The translations under genes were made by a program, and so were the position numbers. A stretch of DNA of 64,000 nucleotides from CAYNST01 sp964434105 (GTDB lineage Bacteria; Pseudomonadota; Gammaproteobacteria; Pseudomonadales; Cellvibrionaceae): NCBI GenBank assembly GCA_964434105.1, contig CAYSTJ010000002.1, positions 1-64,000 of the forward strand, read 5' to 3'. The notes under the pieces were generated by a model that did not search any database, had not been told where the DNA came from, and was given only the letters and a program-made list of their open reading frames with translations. This document shows positions 8,236 to 17,373 of this stretch, piece after piece (within the stretch, counting starts at the first letter, position 1; each line of letters opens with the position of its first letter).

Positions 8236-10257
8236 TTGAAGTTATTTCCTGTCTGTTTGCCTGTGGGCTTGCTGCTGGTATCGACCGCCGTATCGGCAAC
8301 GCCCTACAGTCGCATAATCGCCTTTGGTGATTCCCTGACGGATGCGGGGCAGTACCCTGACGTCGGTGCGCCGGTTATTGACCTGGCCGGTAACCAGGCA
8401 TTCACCAGCGGTATGCGGTTGACCAACCGCGTCGGGCCCGGTTATCAGAATGATAATACGGAAGTCACAGCGCCCATGGCTGTCCAGATTGTGTCAGACG
8501 CCATGGGGTTGGGACGCCTGGCACCGTCATCACCCATATTGCCCGGCCTGGCGACGGGTGCCTACCCCGGCTATAACTACGGTCTGGCGGGTTCTGACAC
8601 CAGCCGGATACTGGCATCCATCACCGAACCTGACGGTGCTTCGGTACGGGTTGAAGGGTTGGGCCTGGAGACGCCACGTGACGGTTACCTGGTTGAATTT
8701 GAGCAGGCCGATCCCGACGCCCTGTTTTATGTCAATGGCGGCGCGAATGACATTTTCGGATTGATTCCGGCCTATCTGGCGAGTGTGCAGGGAGCGCTCG
8801 CGGGTAGCCAGCCGCCGCCCGGCATGGACCTGAATGCCGTCGATGGTGCCGTGGACAATATCGTGGCCGGCATACGCGCGTTATCCGATGCCGGGGCCCG
8901 CTATATTATGGTTTCCAACGTGCCGGACCTCGGCCATACACCATTGGCGGCAGGGCTGGATGCGCAGTTTACCCAGGCAGCGGCAGCGCTGGCGGGGTTC
9001 GTTCCCGGCCAGTTAAGTGCGATCAGCGCGTCCTTCAACAGTAAACTTTATGCATCGCTCAACGAGACAGGCGCCAATGTAGTCCCGCTGAACGTGAGCG
9101 GTTTGCTGCAGGCTGTAGCGGATAATCCGGTTGCCTATGGGTTTGACGCACCCATGCCCACGGCAACCTGTTTTGACGCTGAAGGAGCGGATTGTGGGGA
9201 AAACCCGGTGGCCGGTATCAACGCGGAGAACCCGGATCCCGATCGGCTGATTTTCAACGACGCCGTGCACCCGACCGGGCGCGCCCAGACGCTTATCGCA
9301 GACTATATGCTGGCTATCCTTAACGCGCCGGCCGAGATTAGCCTGCTGGCGCAAATGGGTCGGCAGGTTGCCACAGGCGAGCTCGCCCGTGCCGGGTCCT
9401 GGCTGGACAATCGCCGACGTGTGGAATCGCCGCGGACTATCGAAGTGTTTGTGCAGGTCGAACAGCATCAGAATCACCTGGCGAACCGGCAGTACGACCT
9501 GCGGCGGGATCTGGAAAGTGACGATATCGCCGCAGGGTTCAGTTGGCAGGCCAGTACCGACTGGCGCGTTGGTGCCGTGTTGTCTGATCAGTCGGCGGAA
9601 TCATCAGCCGACAACTCCCTGTATACCCTGGATGGCATCGGGCTGACCCTGTTCGGCAGTTATGGCAATGCGCGCACCTGGGCCGATGTGCTTGTGAGCA
9701 TGGGGACGCAGGATTTTGACAGCCAGCGCAGTGTGGCTATAGGCCAGGTGGAAAGCGTAGAACGCGGTTCCACCTCGGGCGAGAGCCGGAGTTTTGCGCT
9801 CGAAGTGGGCTACGATATCAGCGAAGCCCTGTCTGCCTGGCAGTACGGTCCGCGGTTGGGCTATCAGTACGTCAGCAGCGACATCGATGCTTTTGTGGAA
9901 GCGGGGGAGTCGATTACCGCACTCGGTTTTGGCGATCAGACGCAGAAAACCAAGCGTGCGGAGCTGGGCGTGTTCGCCAGCTATGCAGCGGGCCGTATCG
10001 GCTTTGACATGGAAGCGGGCATATTGCGCGATCTGGAAGACCGTGCACAGGATATCCAGATGTGGCAGCGGGCATTGCCGGACACCGACAGTTATTACCT
10101 GCCTGGCTTTGCAGCAAATAAAAGCGAGGGCTTTAGCGCACGGCTTGGCGCCAGTTACCGATTGACCGAAGCGGCCTGGGTGACAGCCGGTTACCGGCTG
10201 GTGAATATCGACGATGTACAGTACTCGGCCAATATTGGTCTGGCGGTACGCTTTTAA
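8236..10257 (+). CDS. GDSL-family autotransporter esterase/lipase (EstA-like)
   Basis: A 673-residue type V secreted esterase: the passenger hydrolyses ester bonds at the cell surface and the C-terminal barrel anchors it in the outer membrane. A TTG start at 8236 is chosen because AGGGAGG at 8221-8227 lies 8 bases before it and a signal peptide (KLFPVCLPVGLLLVSTAVSA) follows directly. Longer in-frame starts would put about 40 charged residues before the signal. The passenger has GDSL block I (AFGDSLTDAG, Ser near 33), block III (NGGANDIFG) and block V (DAVHPTG, catalytic Asp/His). The last roughly 270 residues form a beta-barrel ending in Phe. Length and layout match Pseudomonas EstA (about 646). 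Confidence 0.87.
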   Translation: MKLFPVCLPVGLLLVSTAVSATPYSRIIAFGDSLTDAGQYPDVGAPVIDLAGNQAFTSGMRLTNRVGPGYQNDNTEVTAPMAVQIVSDAMGLGRLAPSSPILPGLATGAYPGYNYGLAGSDTSRILASITEPDGASVRVEGLGLETPRDGYLVEFEQADPDALFYVNGGANDIFGLIPAYLASVQGALAGSQPPPGMDLNAVDGAVDNIVAGIRALSDAGARYIMVSNVPDLGHTPLAAGLDAQFTQAAAALAGFVPGQLSAISASFNSKLYASLNETGANVVPLNVSGLLQAVADNPVAYGFDAPMPTATCFDAEGADCGENPVAGINAENPDPDRLIFNDAVHPTGRAQTLIADYMLAILNAPAEISLLAQMGRQVATGELARAGSWLDNRRRVESPRTIEVFVQVEQHQNHLANRQYDLRRDLESDDIAAGFSWQASTDWRVGAVLSDQSAESSADNSLYTLDGIGLTLFGSYGNARTWADVLVSMGTQDFDSQRSVAIGQVESVERGSTSGESRSFALEVGYDISEALSAWQYGPRLGYQYVSSDIDAFVEAGESITALGFGDQTQKTKRAELGVFASYAAGRIGFDMEAGILRDLEDRAQDIQMWQRALPDTDSYYLPGFAANKSEGFSARLGASYRLTEAAWVTAGYRLVNIDDVQYSANIGLAVRF

Positions 10258-10274
10258 CCGGGAGTGCCGCAGTC

Positions 10275-10865
10275 ATGAGCGAAGTTGCTGCCGGACCACG
10301 CTGTGTATGGTGTGGTGAGGATGCCCTGTATCAGCATTATCATGATACCGAGTGGGGCGTACCGGAATATGACAGTGCCGCACTGTTTGAGAAATTGATA
10401 CTGGACGGCGCCCAGGCCGGCCTCTCCTGGATTACGGTACTGCGCAAGCGGGAAAACTACCGCCAGGCCTTCCACGATTTCGACGCAGAGAGAATGGCGA
10501 ATTTCAGCGACGCGGATCTCGAGGCGCTGATGTTGAATCCGGGGATTATCCGCAATCGCCTGAAGCTGTTAAGTGCCCGGCGCAACGCCCGGGCCTGGCT
10601 GGACATCATGAATGGACCGCAGACGTTCAGTGATTTTCTGTGGCAGTTTGTCGACTATAGACCCATCCAGAATCAATGGCCGGAATTTCGTGCGGTGCCG
10701 GTAACAACGGAGCCGGCGCTGGCGATGAGCAAGGCGCTGAAAAAAGCCGGATTCAATTTTGTGGGGCCAACGATAGTTTATGCATTCATGCAGGCAGTCG
10801 GTATGGTAAACGACCATACGATCGATTGCTTCCGTTATGCCGAGTGCCGGAATCTGCACCAGTGA
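10275..10865 (+). CDS. tag: DNA-3-methyladenine glycosylase I
   Basis: A 196-residue base-excision repair enzyme that removes 3-methyladenine from alkylated DNA. It begins with the zinc-site cysteine region (RCVWCGEDALYQHYHDTEWG), then the conserved LILDGAQAGLSWITVLRKR helix-hairpin segment and the Asn-rich NPGIIRNRLKL stretch. It ends near HTIDCFRY with the second zinc-binding His/Cys pair. Length matches the family (about 187-200). It starts 17 bases after the esterase stop, so it may be read through from it. Confidence 0.94.
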   Translation: MSEVAAGPRCVWCGEDALYQHYHDTEWGVPEYDSAALFEKLILDGAQAGLSWITVLRKRENYRQAFHDFDAERMANFSDADLEALMLNPGIIRNRLKLLSARRNARAWLDIMNGPQTFSDFLWQFVDYRPIQNQWPEFRAVPVTTEPALAMSKALKKAGFNFVGPTIVYAFMQAVGMVNDHTIDCFRYAECRNLHQ

Positions 10866-10901
10866 ACGCCGGTACGGAACGGCGCAGGCAGTCCACCGTG
10901 T

Positions 10902-11303
10902 TTATTGCAGGGCCAGCACAATCTGGTCACGCGTATTTTCCAGTTGCTGTGTAATCCGGATTAACAGGTTTCGATGAATGCGGGCGTCCAGATACCGCAG
11001 GGCATCGTGATAGGACACATAACGATAATCGATATTGCGCAGTCTGTCGGACGGGTAAAGTGATTTGACAGTCGCCAGGTCTATACCGCGGTAAATAACG
11101 ACCTGTACCGCCTCATGCCCGACAAGCAGGGGGGTGTCTGGCGCCCATGGCAGCCGGTTGGGACCGATTAAGGGATAGGCCATGGCCTGTGGACCGAAAT
11201 CACGGTATTGCAATACGAGGGTTTGATCCGCCGGCAGCGAAGCGCATGCCGAAAGGCTCGCGAGCAGCAGTGCAGTAATAATACGCGCGAGTCGCTGTAA
11301 CAT
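10902..11303 (-). CDS. Small putative lipoprotein, unknown function
   Basis: A 133-residue protein with a lipoprotein signal: charged start (MLQRLAR), hydrophobic stretch and lipobox LSAC with the acylated Cys near residue 21. The mature part has no motif I recognise; it is rich in aromatic and aliphatic residues and could form a small beta-rich domain. It points away from tag, with convergent ends 36 bases apart. Exported as a lipoprotein by inference from the signal; function unknown. Confidence 0.6.
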   Translation of the reverse strand: MLQRLARIITALLLASLSACASLPADQTLVLQYRDFGPQAMAYPLIGPNRLPWAPDTPLLVGHEAVQVVIYRGIDLATVKSLYPSDRLRNIDYRYVSYHDALRYLDARIHRNLLIRITQQLENTRDQIVLALQ

Positions 11304-11513
11304 GGCAGAAGGTGTACGTGTTCCTCATTGGGCTTGCCGGCAGGCAAGTCTACCAAATTGTACGCACGACGCAAGGTCGCCACGCCTGAGGTCGTGGCGG
11401 GTAAAGGGGCAGTTGGGCGCCGCCTGGCCAGGCGCTCCAATCGGTTCCCGACAGGTTTGTGACTGTTCTTTAACGCAGGACGTGAGCTGAACCGTTACGG
11501 AGCGCGACACACC

Positions 11514-11843
11514 TTAAGGGTTGGCGGGGTCAAATTTGACGACGCTGTGAATCACGTGATCACCTTCAAAATACACCGTAAACCGGTCATAGTCCCAGGT
11601 ATAGATCGGCGGCTCGCCAACCGGTCCAGTGCGGTCCTGTGGTGCCCCAAATTGCGCCTCCACCTCAAGTTTGGTGATGCCGTGACGTGGTGTTTCCACT
11701 TGCCATGCCTTGCCCTGCTGGCCGAGCGGGATGCGAATGGTTTCGGCATTGACTGTGGACAGGTGCAGGCTGACGATTGCCCCCAGCGTAATGAGCAGCC
11801 GCCGCGGCGACGGCTGAGTAAAACGGTGTAGACGGTACTTCAT
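11514..11843 (-). CDS. Small secreted protein, unknown, coupled to a PilZ gene
   Basis: A 109-residue protein with an N-terminal signal sequence (basic MKYRLHRFTQPSPRR, then a hydrophobic core, cleavage near VNA). The mature part contains a segment HGITKLEVEAQFGAP followed by YTWDYDRFTVYFEGDHVIH. The pattern of a short Met/Leu-x-x-V-x-x-x-F/L-G-x-P motif followed by paired strands recalls SmpA/OmlA-like small periplasmic folds, which is only a resemblance. Its ATG overlaps the PilZ gene stop (ATGA), so the two are co-translated. Confidence 0.65.
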   Translation of the reverse strand: MKYRLHRFTQPSPRRLLITLGAIVSLHLSTVNAETIRIPLGQQGKAWQVETPRHGITKLEVEAQFGAPQDRTGPVGEPPIYTWDYDRFTVYFEGDHVIHSVVKFDPANP

Positions 11844-12427
11844 CGGGATTGTTCTCCTGCTTTAGGGGACTGTTTACGGTGACGGACCTGAGCCCGCAGA
11901 TTTTCGCGCGCCAGCAGCTGGCGGTCGGGTTCGGCGAGCTGATGAAATTCTGTGGCGATGCGGTATTCATTCTCGATCTCGTCGCAACGGGTAACTTTGG
12001 CGAAGGCCGCGATGGCCGCATAGGTCGGCAGAAAAATGAGCCTTACCACAATAAACGCGTCTTTGTATAGTGGCCGCGTTGACCGGAAAGCAATGCCGCC
12101 TTCGCTGATGTTCAGGCGCGACGACTTGAGTTCCGGTTGGCCGGCAAATACACAGTGTCGGGCAATCAGATCGATTTTCTGGCTGAGTTTTGCCAGATAG
12201 TCGCCCAGCAGCCGGTCATGATCCGTTATCATGCGCAGGCTGGTGTGGGCGTCACGGTCGATTTTGCGCAACGCGGTTACCAGATCCATGGCGCTGCCTT
12301 CGCCGATGCTGTCTTCCGCGCGGCTGTTGTTAACGGTATGGATATCCACCGTATGATAGTCGAAGATGACATCCTGATTGATTCGGAAGAAGTGGCGGCG
12401 TTCAGTGTCCGGTTCTCCGGTAGTCAT
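11840..12427 (-). CDS. PilZ-domain protein (probable c-di-GMP receptor)
   Basis: A 195-residue cytoplasmic protein with PilZ features: an N-terminal Arg motif (ERRHFFRINQ, about residues 9-18) and, later, LNISEGGIAF (about 107-116), matching the RxxxR ... (D/N)xSxxG c-di-GMP binding signature. Between them is a helical region of about 85 residues not found in minimal PilZ domains. The ATG at 12427 is preferred because GGGG precedes it at usable distance and the PilZ motif follows; a TTG at 12463 is also in frame. It overlaps the downstream secreted-protein gene by four bases. Target process unknown. Confidence 0.83.
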   Translation of the reverse strand: MTTGEPDTERRHFFRINQDVIFDYHTVDIHTVNNSRAEDSIGEGSAMDLVTALRKIDRDAHTSLRMITDHDRLLGDYLAKLSQKIDLIARHCVFAGQPELKSSRLNISEGGIAFRSTRPLYKDAFIVVRLIFLPTYAAIAAFAKVTRCDEIENEYRIATEFHQLAEPDRQLLARENLRAQVRHRKQSPKAGEQSR

Positions 12428-12555
12428 TTGGCGATACCCCATATGCATTGCGTCACTTTTCAATAATAGCTCATACCGCCTGGGGGGTAGGGGCGCTTGT
12501 ACAATTGCTGCGCCGGTACTTGTCCAGCCACCGGGAATTGGGTCTAATGCCTGCC

Positions 12556-13800
12556 ATGAATAATACCGTCGCCCTGTATATCGGCTTGCGCTATATCCGC
12601 GCCAAACGCCGCAATTCCTTCATCTCGTTTGTCAGCCTGTTTGCTTTTATCGGCATGGCATTGGGGGTGTTTGCGCTGATTGTGGTGCTGTCCGTGATGA
12701 ACGGGTTCGATCGGGAAGTCCGAGAGCGTATTCTGCGCGTGGTGCCGCACGCCTATGTGAGTACGGCGGGGGGTATCGCCGACTGGCCGGCACTCCAGGC
12801 CCGCCTCGGTCAGAATCGCGCTCTGCTCGGCGCTGCACCCTATGTGAAAGGTCACGGACTGGTGAGCTTTGATGGCACCTCGCATGGGGTGCAGTTGCAG
12901 GGGATCGAGCCGGGTATGGAGCCAGAGGTTTCGGTCATTCACGACCATATGCTGGTCGGAGGATTGGACGCATTGGAAGCAGGCGAGTACCGGATTGTGC
13001 TGGGCAGTCTGCTGGCACACTACCTGGAAGTTACCACCGGCGACAAAATCAGCGTAACTCTGCCATCAGTGGCGGTGACACCTGCCGGTGTGTTTCCGCG
13101 CACTCGCCGTTTTACGGTCGCCGGCGTATTCGAAGTCGGGGCGCAGCTGGATCAGGAGTTGGCGCTGATCCACATTGATGATGCGCGGAAGCTGTTCCGC
13201 CGGGGTGACAATGTGGACGGCATGCGTCTGCGTTTTGAGGATATCTACGCTGCCGCACTGCATCTCCCCGATGTGCGAAACCTGCTTCCGCCGGAGTATA
13301 TCGTGCAGGACTGGAGTGAAACCCAGGGGAGCCTGTTTCAGGCCGTGAAAATGGAAAAAACGGTAGTCGGCGTAATGCTGGGCATTATTATCGCGGTGGC
13401 GGCCTTCAATATAGTCACCACGTTGATCATGATGATTGCCGAAAAGCGCGCTGATATCGCGGTATTGCGGACCATGGGACTACGGGCGCGCGGAGTAATC
13501 GGCATATTTATGGTGCAGGGGATGGTACTCGGCGTCGTCGGCATCGCCATCGGCACCGTGCTGGGGCTTCTGGTGGCGTATAACCTGGCGCCCATTGTCA
13601 GCTGGTTTGAAGGAATACTGGGCGCCCGCATTTTTGATCCGTCAATTTACTTCGTGTCCAGTATGCCGTCGGAAGTGCGCTATGACGATGTGGTGATGGT
13701 TTGCGCCGGTGCTGCGGTGGTCAGCTTTCTGGCGACCTGCTATCCCGCCTGGCGAGCGTGCCTCATTGAGCCGGCTGAAGCGTTGCGATACAACGTCTAA
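12556..13800 (+). CDS. lolC: Lipoprotein-releasing ABC permease LolC
   Basis: A 414-residue inner-membrane subunit of the LolCDE complex, which extracts outer-membrane lipoproteins and passes them to LolA. It opens with the family start ALYIGLRYIRAKRRNSFISFVS, a first membrane helix near residues 25-47, a large periplasmic domain (about 48-270), then three C-terminal helices and the conserved end YPAWRACLIEPAEALRYNV. The ATG at 12556 fits the family start; an ATG at 12547 is also possible, and neither has a strong ribosome site. First gene of lolC-lolD-lolE; its order before lolD supports LolC rather than LolE. Confidence 0.9.
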   Translation: MNNTVALYIGLRYIRAKRRNSFISFVSLFAFIGMALGVFALIVVLSVMNGFDREVRERILRVVPHAYVSTAGGIADWPALQARLGQNRALLGAAPYVKGHGLVSFDGTSHGVQLQGIEPGMEPEVSVIHDHMLVGGLDALEAGEYRIVLGSLLAHYLEVTTGDKISVTLPSVAVTPAGVFPRTRRFTVAGVFEVGAQLDQELALIHIDDARKLFRRGDNVDGMRLRFEDIYAAALHLPDVRNLLPPEYIVQDWSETQGSLFQAVKMEKTVVGVMLGIIIAVAAFNIVTTLIMMIAEKRADIAVLRTMGLRARGVIGIFMVQGMVLGVVGIAIGTVLGLLVAYNLAPIVSWFEGILGARIFDPSIYFVSSMPSEVRYDDVVMVCAGAAVVSFLATCYPAWRACLIEPAEALRYNV

Positions 13801-13852
13801 CAACTTTTGTTCAGCACTGAACAATGACAACCTGAAGATACCGAGGACTGCC

Positions 13853-14545
13853 ATGAGTGTGGTACTGGAGTGCGACGCACTTTATAAAAGTTACAGGCAG
13901 GGGCCACAGACACTGCGGATACTCGATCAGCTGAACCTGACCGTACATGCCGGCGAGCATATTGCCGTTGTCGGCGCGTCCGGCTCCGGCAAATCCACCC
14001 TGCTGAACCTGCTGGGCGGTCTCGACCAGCCGGATGCGGGCGAAGTGCGGATACTCGGCCGACCCTTTTCCAGCCTCTCCGACAACCAGCGCGGCGCAGT
14101 CCGCAATCGCCATCTGGGTTTTGTTTATCAGTTCCACCATTTACTGGGTGAATTTACCGCACTGGAAAACGTTGCCATGCCCTTGCTGATTGGCGGTGTA
14201 AAGCGTGCGGCAGCACGTGAGAAGGCGAACGAACTACTGGCGCAGGTCGGTCTGGCAGCCAGGGTTACCCATAAACCCGCCGAGCTATCCGGTGGTGAAA
14301 GGCAGCGGGTTGCCATTGCCCGTGCGCTGGCCAACCAGCCGGAGTGTGTCCTGATGGATGAGCCGACAGGGAATCTGGACGCTGGCAATGCGAAAGCGAT
14401 ACAGGCGTTGATGCAGGCGTTGAGTGCAGCCGTGGAGACGGCGTTTATTGTGGTCACACATGACCATGAGTTCGCCAATACCATGGATGGTGTCTATGAA
14501 CTGGCCGACGGTGCCCTGAACCAGATTCGGGGTGCCGAGCGGTGA
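13853..14545 (+). CDS. lolD: Lipoprotein-releasing ABC ATPase LolD
   Basis: A 230-residue ATPase powering LolCDE. Visible are Walker A (GASGSGKST, about residues 42-50), the Q-loop region YQFHHLLGEFTALENV typical of LolD, the signature LSGGERQR, Walker B VLMDEPTGNLD and the H-loop VVTHD. The ATG at 13853 has GAGG upstream. Upstream in-frame codons run back into lolC but lie outside the family. Its stop overlaps the lolE GTG start. Confidence 0.96.
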   Translation: MSVVLECDALYKSYRQGPQTLRILDQLNLTVHAGEHIAVVGASGSGKSTLLNLLGGLDQPDAGEVRILGRPFSSLSDNQRGAVRNRHLGFVYQFHHLLGEFTALENVAMPLLIGGVKRAAAREKANELLAQVGLAARVTHKPAELSGGERQRVAIARALANQPECVLMDEPTGNLDAGNAKAIQALMQALSAAVETAFIVVTHDHEFANTMDGVYELADGALNQIRGAER

Positions 14546-15768
14546 GGTTGCCGCTGTATATCGGGCTGCGCTACAGCGGCGCCCGCGCCTTTAATCAGTC
14601 TGTGTCGTTTTTGGCGCGGGTCTCGGTAACCGGCCTGGTGGTGGGCGTGGGCCTGCTGATTGCCGTACTCTCAATCATGAACGGCTTTGATCGGGAGTTG
14701 CGCGAGAAAATTCTGGGCCTGGTACCGCAGGCCGCGATCTATGAAAAAGGTGGCGTCACCGACTGGCCGGCGTTACAGCGCAAACTCGAAGACCGGGAGG
14801 ACATTGTCGCTGCGGCGCCGTTCGTTCAGCTCAATGGTCTGGTCGCGGTCCGGCAGGAGGCCGAGCCGGTCGTTTTGTACGGTATTGATGCCGGGCAGGA
14901 GCCGCGGGTTTCTCACATTGGCGAATATCTGGCAGCGAGCCAGTTGGAACAGTTGCAGCCGGGCACCGGCGGGCTGATTCTGGGCGCGCGCATCGCCGAA
15001 AAGCTGGGGCTGACTGTTCAGGACAGGGTGATGATTATTGTGCCCGATGCCGATGATATGGGTGCGCCGCGTATCGAGTATTTCACCCTGTTGCATATTC
15101 TGCGGACCCAGACTGAGCTGGACAACGCCCTGGCACTGACCGACCTGGCATCGGCGGCACGGCTGTCGACCACACCGGATTCGGTGTCGGGCATGCGCCT
15201 GAAGGTGACCAACCTGTTCGATGCACGGGATATAGCCTGGCAGGCACTGCTGGACCTGGGCGGTGGCTATTATGGGTCAAGCTGGGCCAGTACGCATGGC
15301 AATCTCTACCATGCGATACATATGTCAAAAAAACTGGTGGCGCTGTTGATGTCGCTGATTGTTGCGATTGCCGCGTTCAACGTGATTTCGACGCTGGTGA
15401 TGGTGGTGATCGAAAAGCAGGGCGATATTGCCATATTGCGTACCCAGGGGGCATCCACTGGCACCATTATGAACATTTTTATCGTGCTGGGCAGCGCGAT
15501 TGGCGTTATGGGAACACTACTGGGTGTCCTGTTTGGCCTGGGGCTGTCGCTGGTGATCGAATATCTGGTCCGGGGGGTTGAGCGGCTGTTAAATGTGCAG
15601 TTTCTCAAGTCGGATGTGTACCCGCTGACTTACCTGCCCACCGAAATATCCTGGTCCGATGTGGGTATGGTAGCGGCGACTTCCCTGGTTATGAGCTTTC
15701 TGGCCACGCTGTACCCGGCCTGGCGCGCCAGCCGCGTACAGCCGGCGGAGGTTCTGCGGTATGAGTAG
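14542..15768 (+). CDS. lolE: Lipoprotein-releasing ABC permease LolE
   Basis: A 408-residue partner permease of LolC, similar in layout: family start LPLYIGLRYSGARAFNQSVSFLARV, one N-terminal helix, a periplasmic domain, three C-terminal helices, and the ending YPAWRASRVQPAEVLRYE. It starts with GTG inside the lolD stop (GTGA overlap), giving tight translational coupling. Having two different permeases flanking lolD is the Enterobacteria/Pseudomonas-type arrangement rather than a single LolF. Confidence 0.93.
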   Translation: MRLPLYIGLRYSGARAFNQSVSFLARVSVTGLVVGVGLLIAVLSIMNGFDRELREKILGLVPQAAIYEKGGVTDWPALQRKLEDREDIVAAAPFVQLNGLVAVRQEAEPVVLYGIDAGQEPRVSHIGEYLAASQLEQLQPGTGGLILGARIAEKLGLTVQDRVMIIVPDADDMGAPRIEYFTLLHILRTQTELDNALALTDLASAARLSTTPDSVSGMRLKVTNLFDARDIAWQALLDLGGGYYGSSWASTHGNLYHAIHMSKKLVALLMSLIVAIAAFNVISTLVMVVIEKQGDIAILRTQGASTGTIMNIFIVLGSAIGVMGTLLGVLFGLGLSLVIEYLVRGVERLLNVQFLKSDVYPLTYLPTEISWSDVGMVAATSLVMSFLATLYPAWRASRVQPAEVLRYE

Positions 15769-15769
15769 C

Positions 15770-15792
15770 GAACCCGGCGCTCTGGCGGGTTC
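15770..15792. terminator. Short hairpin between convergent lolE and membrane methyltransferase
   Basis: GAACCCG (15770-15776) pairs with CGGGTTC (15786-15792) over a 9-base loop. It lies between the lolE stop and the end of the opposing gene, where a shared terminator is expected. There is no strong U-tract on either side. Confidence 0.45.
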
Positions 15793-15794
15793 TC

Positions 15795-17234
15795 CTATAT
15801 CACGCCCGGGATAAACCGGTATTTCACTTCCTTGCAGTACGCCTGATATTGCGGATCGGCCATCAGGTGGCGCTCTTCGGTTATGGCACGCATATAGTAA
15901 AACCAGGTCATGAATATCAAACCGATTATCTGGAACAGTGCAACGCCCCAGCCGAGATGGTTGACGTTGAAAATGACCGCAGGGAACATCACACACCACC
16001 AGGCAAAGTTCTTGGAGGCGTAGGCGGGATGGCGCACCCAGGCGAACGGTCCTTTGCGGATGATGCCGCGATTGGTCAGGTTGGAAAACCGTACGCCGAA
16101 CCAGAGGGTAGCGGACATATAGATCAGATAGCTCAGTACCATCATTGTGGTGAATATCGTGGCCAGCCACTGATTATCAAAACCGAGTACACTGCGCTCA
16201 TTGGGAATCGAGAAGTACAGCCCCAGAAACATCTGGAAGGGGGGGTAGCAGGTAATACAGACGACCCAGCCCAACAGGGTCGGTTCGGCTGAAATGGTCT
16301 GGTTATCCACCCAGCGCGACGACACGATATAGCCGCACCAGGCCAGCGCAACGTCGATGGAGAAAATAATGGCAATGGAAATATTGAACAGGTCGTTGTT
16401 AAAACGTTGATGCCCGTAAGTGCCTGTCACCACCGCCAGCGGCAGGTGGTCCAGCATAAAGCCGACATTTCGAATCAGGTGGGGAAATTGATCGCAGAAA
16501 AACACGGTCATCAGCGGTGCAAAAAACATTTTTACCAGCAGTCCGCGGCCGATCTTTTTGTCCATTTCATCAAATTGTGGTGCCAGATAGCGAAACACCG
16601 GTAGACGCGATACCCCGTAGGCAAGCACTTTCAGGAAGCCACTGGTAAGATCTCGCCGGTCGGCCGCCGGGTCGTGTTTCAGCGCCCGTGTAATCAGTGT
16701 GTAAGGCAGGCCAGCCCACAGCCAGGCAGTCCAGGCCCATTCCAGAAAGCGGAACCAGGGCTGATAGTATGCGGCATTCCGCGAGAAGCCATATTCATTG
16801 GCCGTCCTGAAAAATAGAAGAACCAGCGCCAGTAACGCCAGATACAGCAAGTAATTGAACAGCGCATTGACAAAAAACCGGAAGTACTGGCCGTTTTTGA
16901 TGTCGGGATCCATATGCAGGAATTGCTGCGGTGCACGCCACCAGAGGCGGAACAGCTCGGTAATAACCATGACCGCCGAACAGATCACCAGCGCCGTCAG
17001 CAGGGTGTCGTGGCGATCCGTAATCTGCCAGCCAAACAGGTTTACCCCGCGGCCCAGCGCGTCCACCCGGTTGTACCACACCGCACACACGAGCACGGCA
17101 ATGGCACCGGCGACGCCACAAATCCACGCATAATCGGTAATCCACCGGCTCTCACTGATTTTTTTCAGGTCGGGGATTGCAGCAGTCTCGGGAGGATTTC
17201 CGGCGAGAGCGGTCTTATTTTTATAGTTAGCCAT
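15795..17234 (-). CDS. Multi-pass membrane protein with C-terminal ICMT/PEMT-like methyltransferase domain
   Basis: A 479-residue integral membrane protein. The C-terminal quarter carries the isoprenylcysteine/phospholipid methyltransferase pattern: NRGIIRKGPFAWVRHPAYASKN (Arg-His-Pro-x-Tyr) and, after a helix, ITEERHLMADPQYQAYCKEV (paired Glu, then Tyr-x-x-Tyr). The rest (about residues 35-380) has roughly nine further hydrophobic helices with no motif I know. The substrate could be a lipid or a thiol/amine head-group, and cannot be told from sequence. The ATG at 17234 is preferred over an upstream in-frame codon at 17300. It stands alone, convergent with lolE. Confidence 0.72.
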   Translation of the reverse strand: MANYKNKTALAGNPPETAAIPDLKKISESRWITDYAWICGVAGAIAVLVCAVWYNRVDALGRGVNLFGWQITDRHDTLLTALVICSAVMVITELFRLWWRAPQQFLHMDPDIKNGQYFRFFVNALFNYLLYLALLALVLLFFRTANEYGFSRNAAYYQPWFRFLEWAWTAWLWAGLPYTLITRALKHDPAADRRDLTSGFLKVLAYGVSRLPVFRYLAPQFDEMDKKIGRGLLVKMFFAPLMTVFFCDQFPHLIRNVGFMLDHLPLAVVTGTYGHQRFNNDLFNISIAIIFSIDVALAWCGYIVSSRWVDNQTISAEPTLLGWVVCITCYPPFQMFLGLYFSIPNERSVLGFDNQWLATIFTTMMVLSYLIYMSATLWFGVRFSNLTNRGIIRKGPFAWVRHPAYASKNFAWWCVMFPAVIFNVNHLGWGVALFQIIGLIFMTWFYYMRAITEERHLMADPQYQAYCKEVKYRFIPGVI

Positions 17235-17373
17235 GAATAAACGGTTGCTCTGGAAGAGTAAATAAGTCGAGTCGAATCTTAGCCGTTGAAGGCCAGGCAA
17301 TTAAAGCGGATTTTGGCAGGGTTTTGACCGGTGTCCACAAAAGCGGGTGAGTGGCTGTACTGCATGGGGAAAC

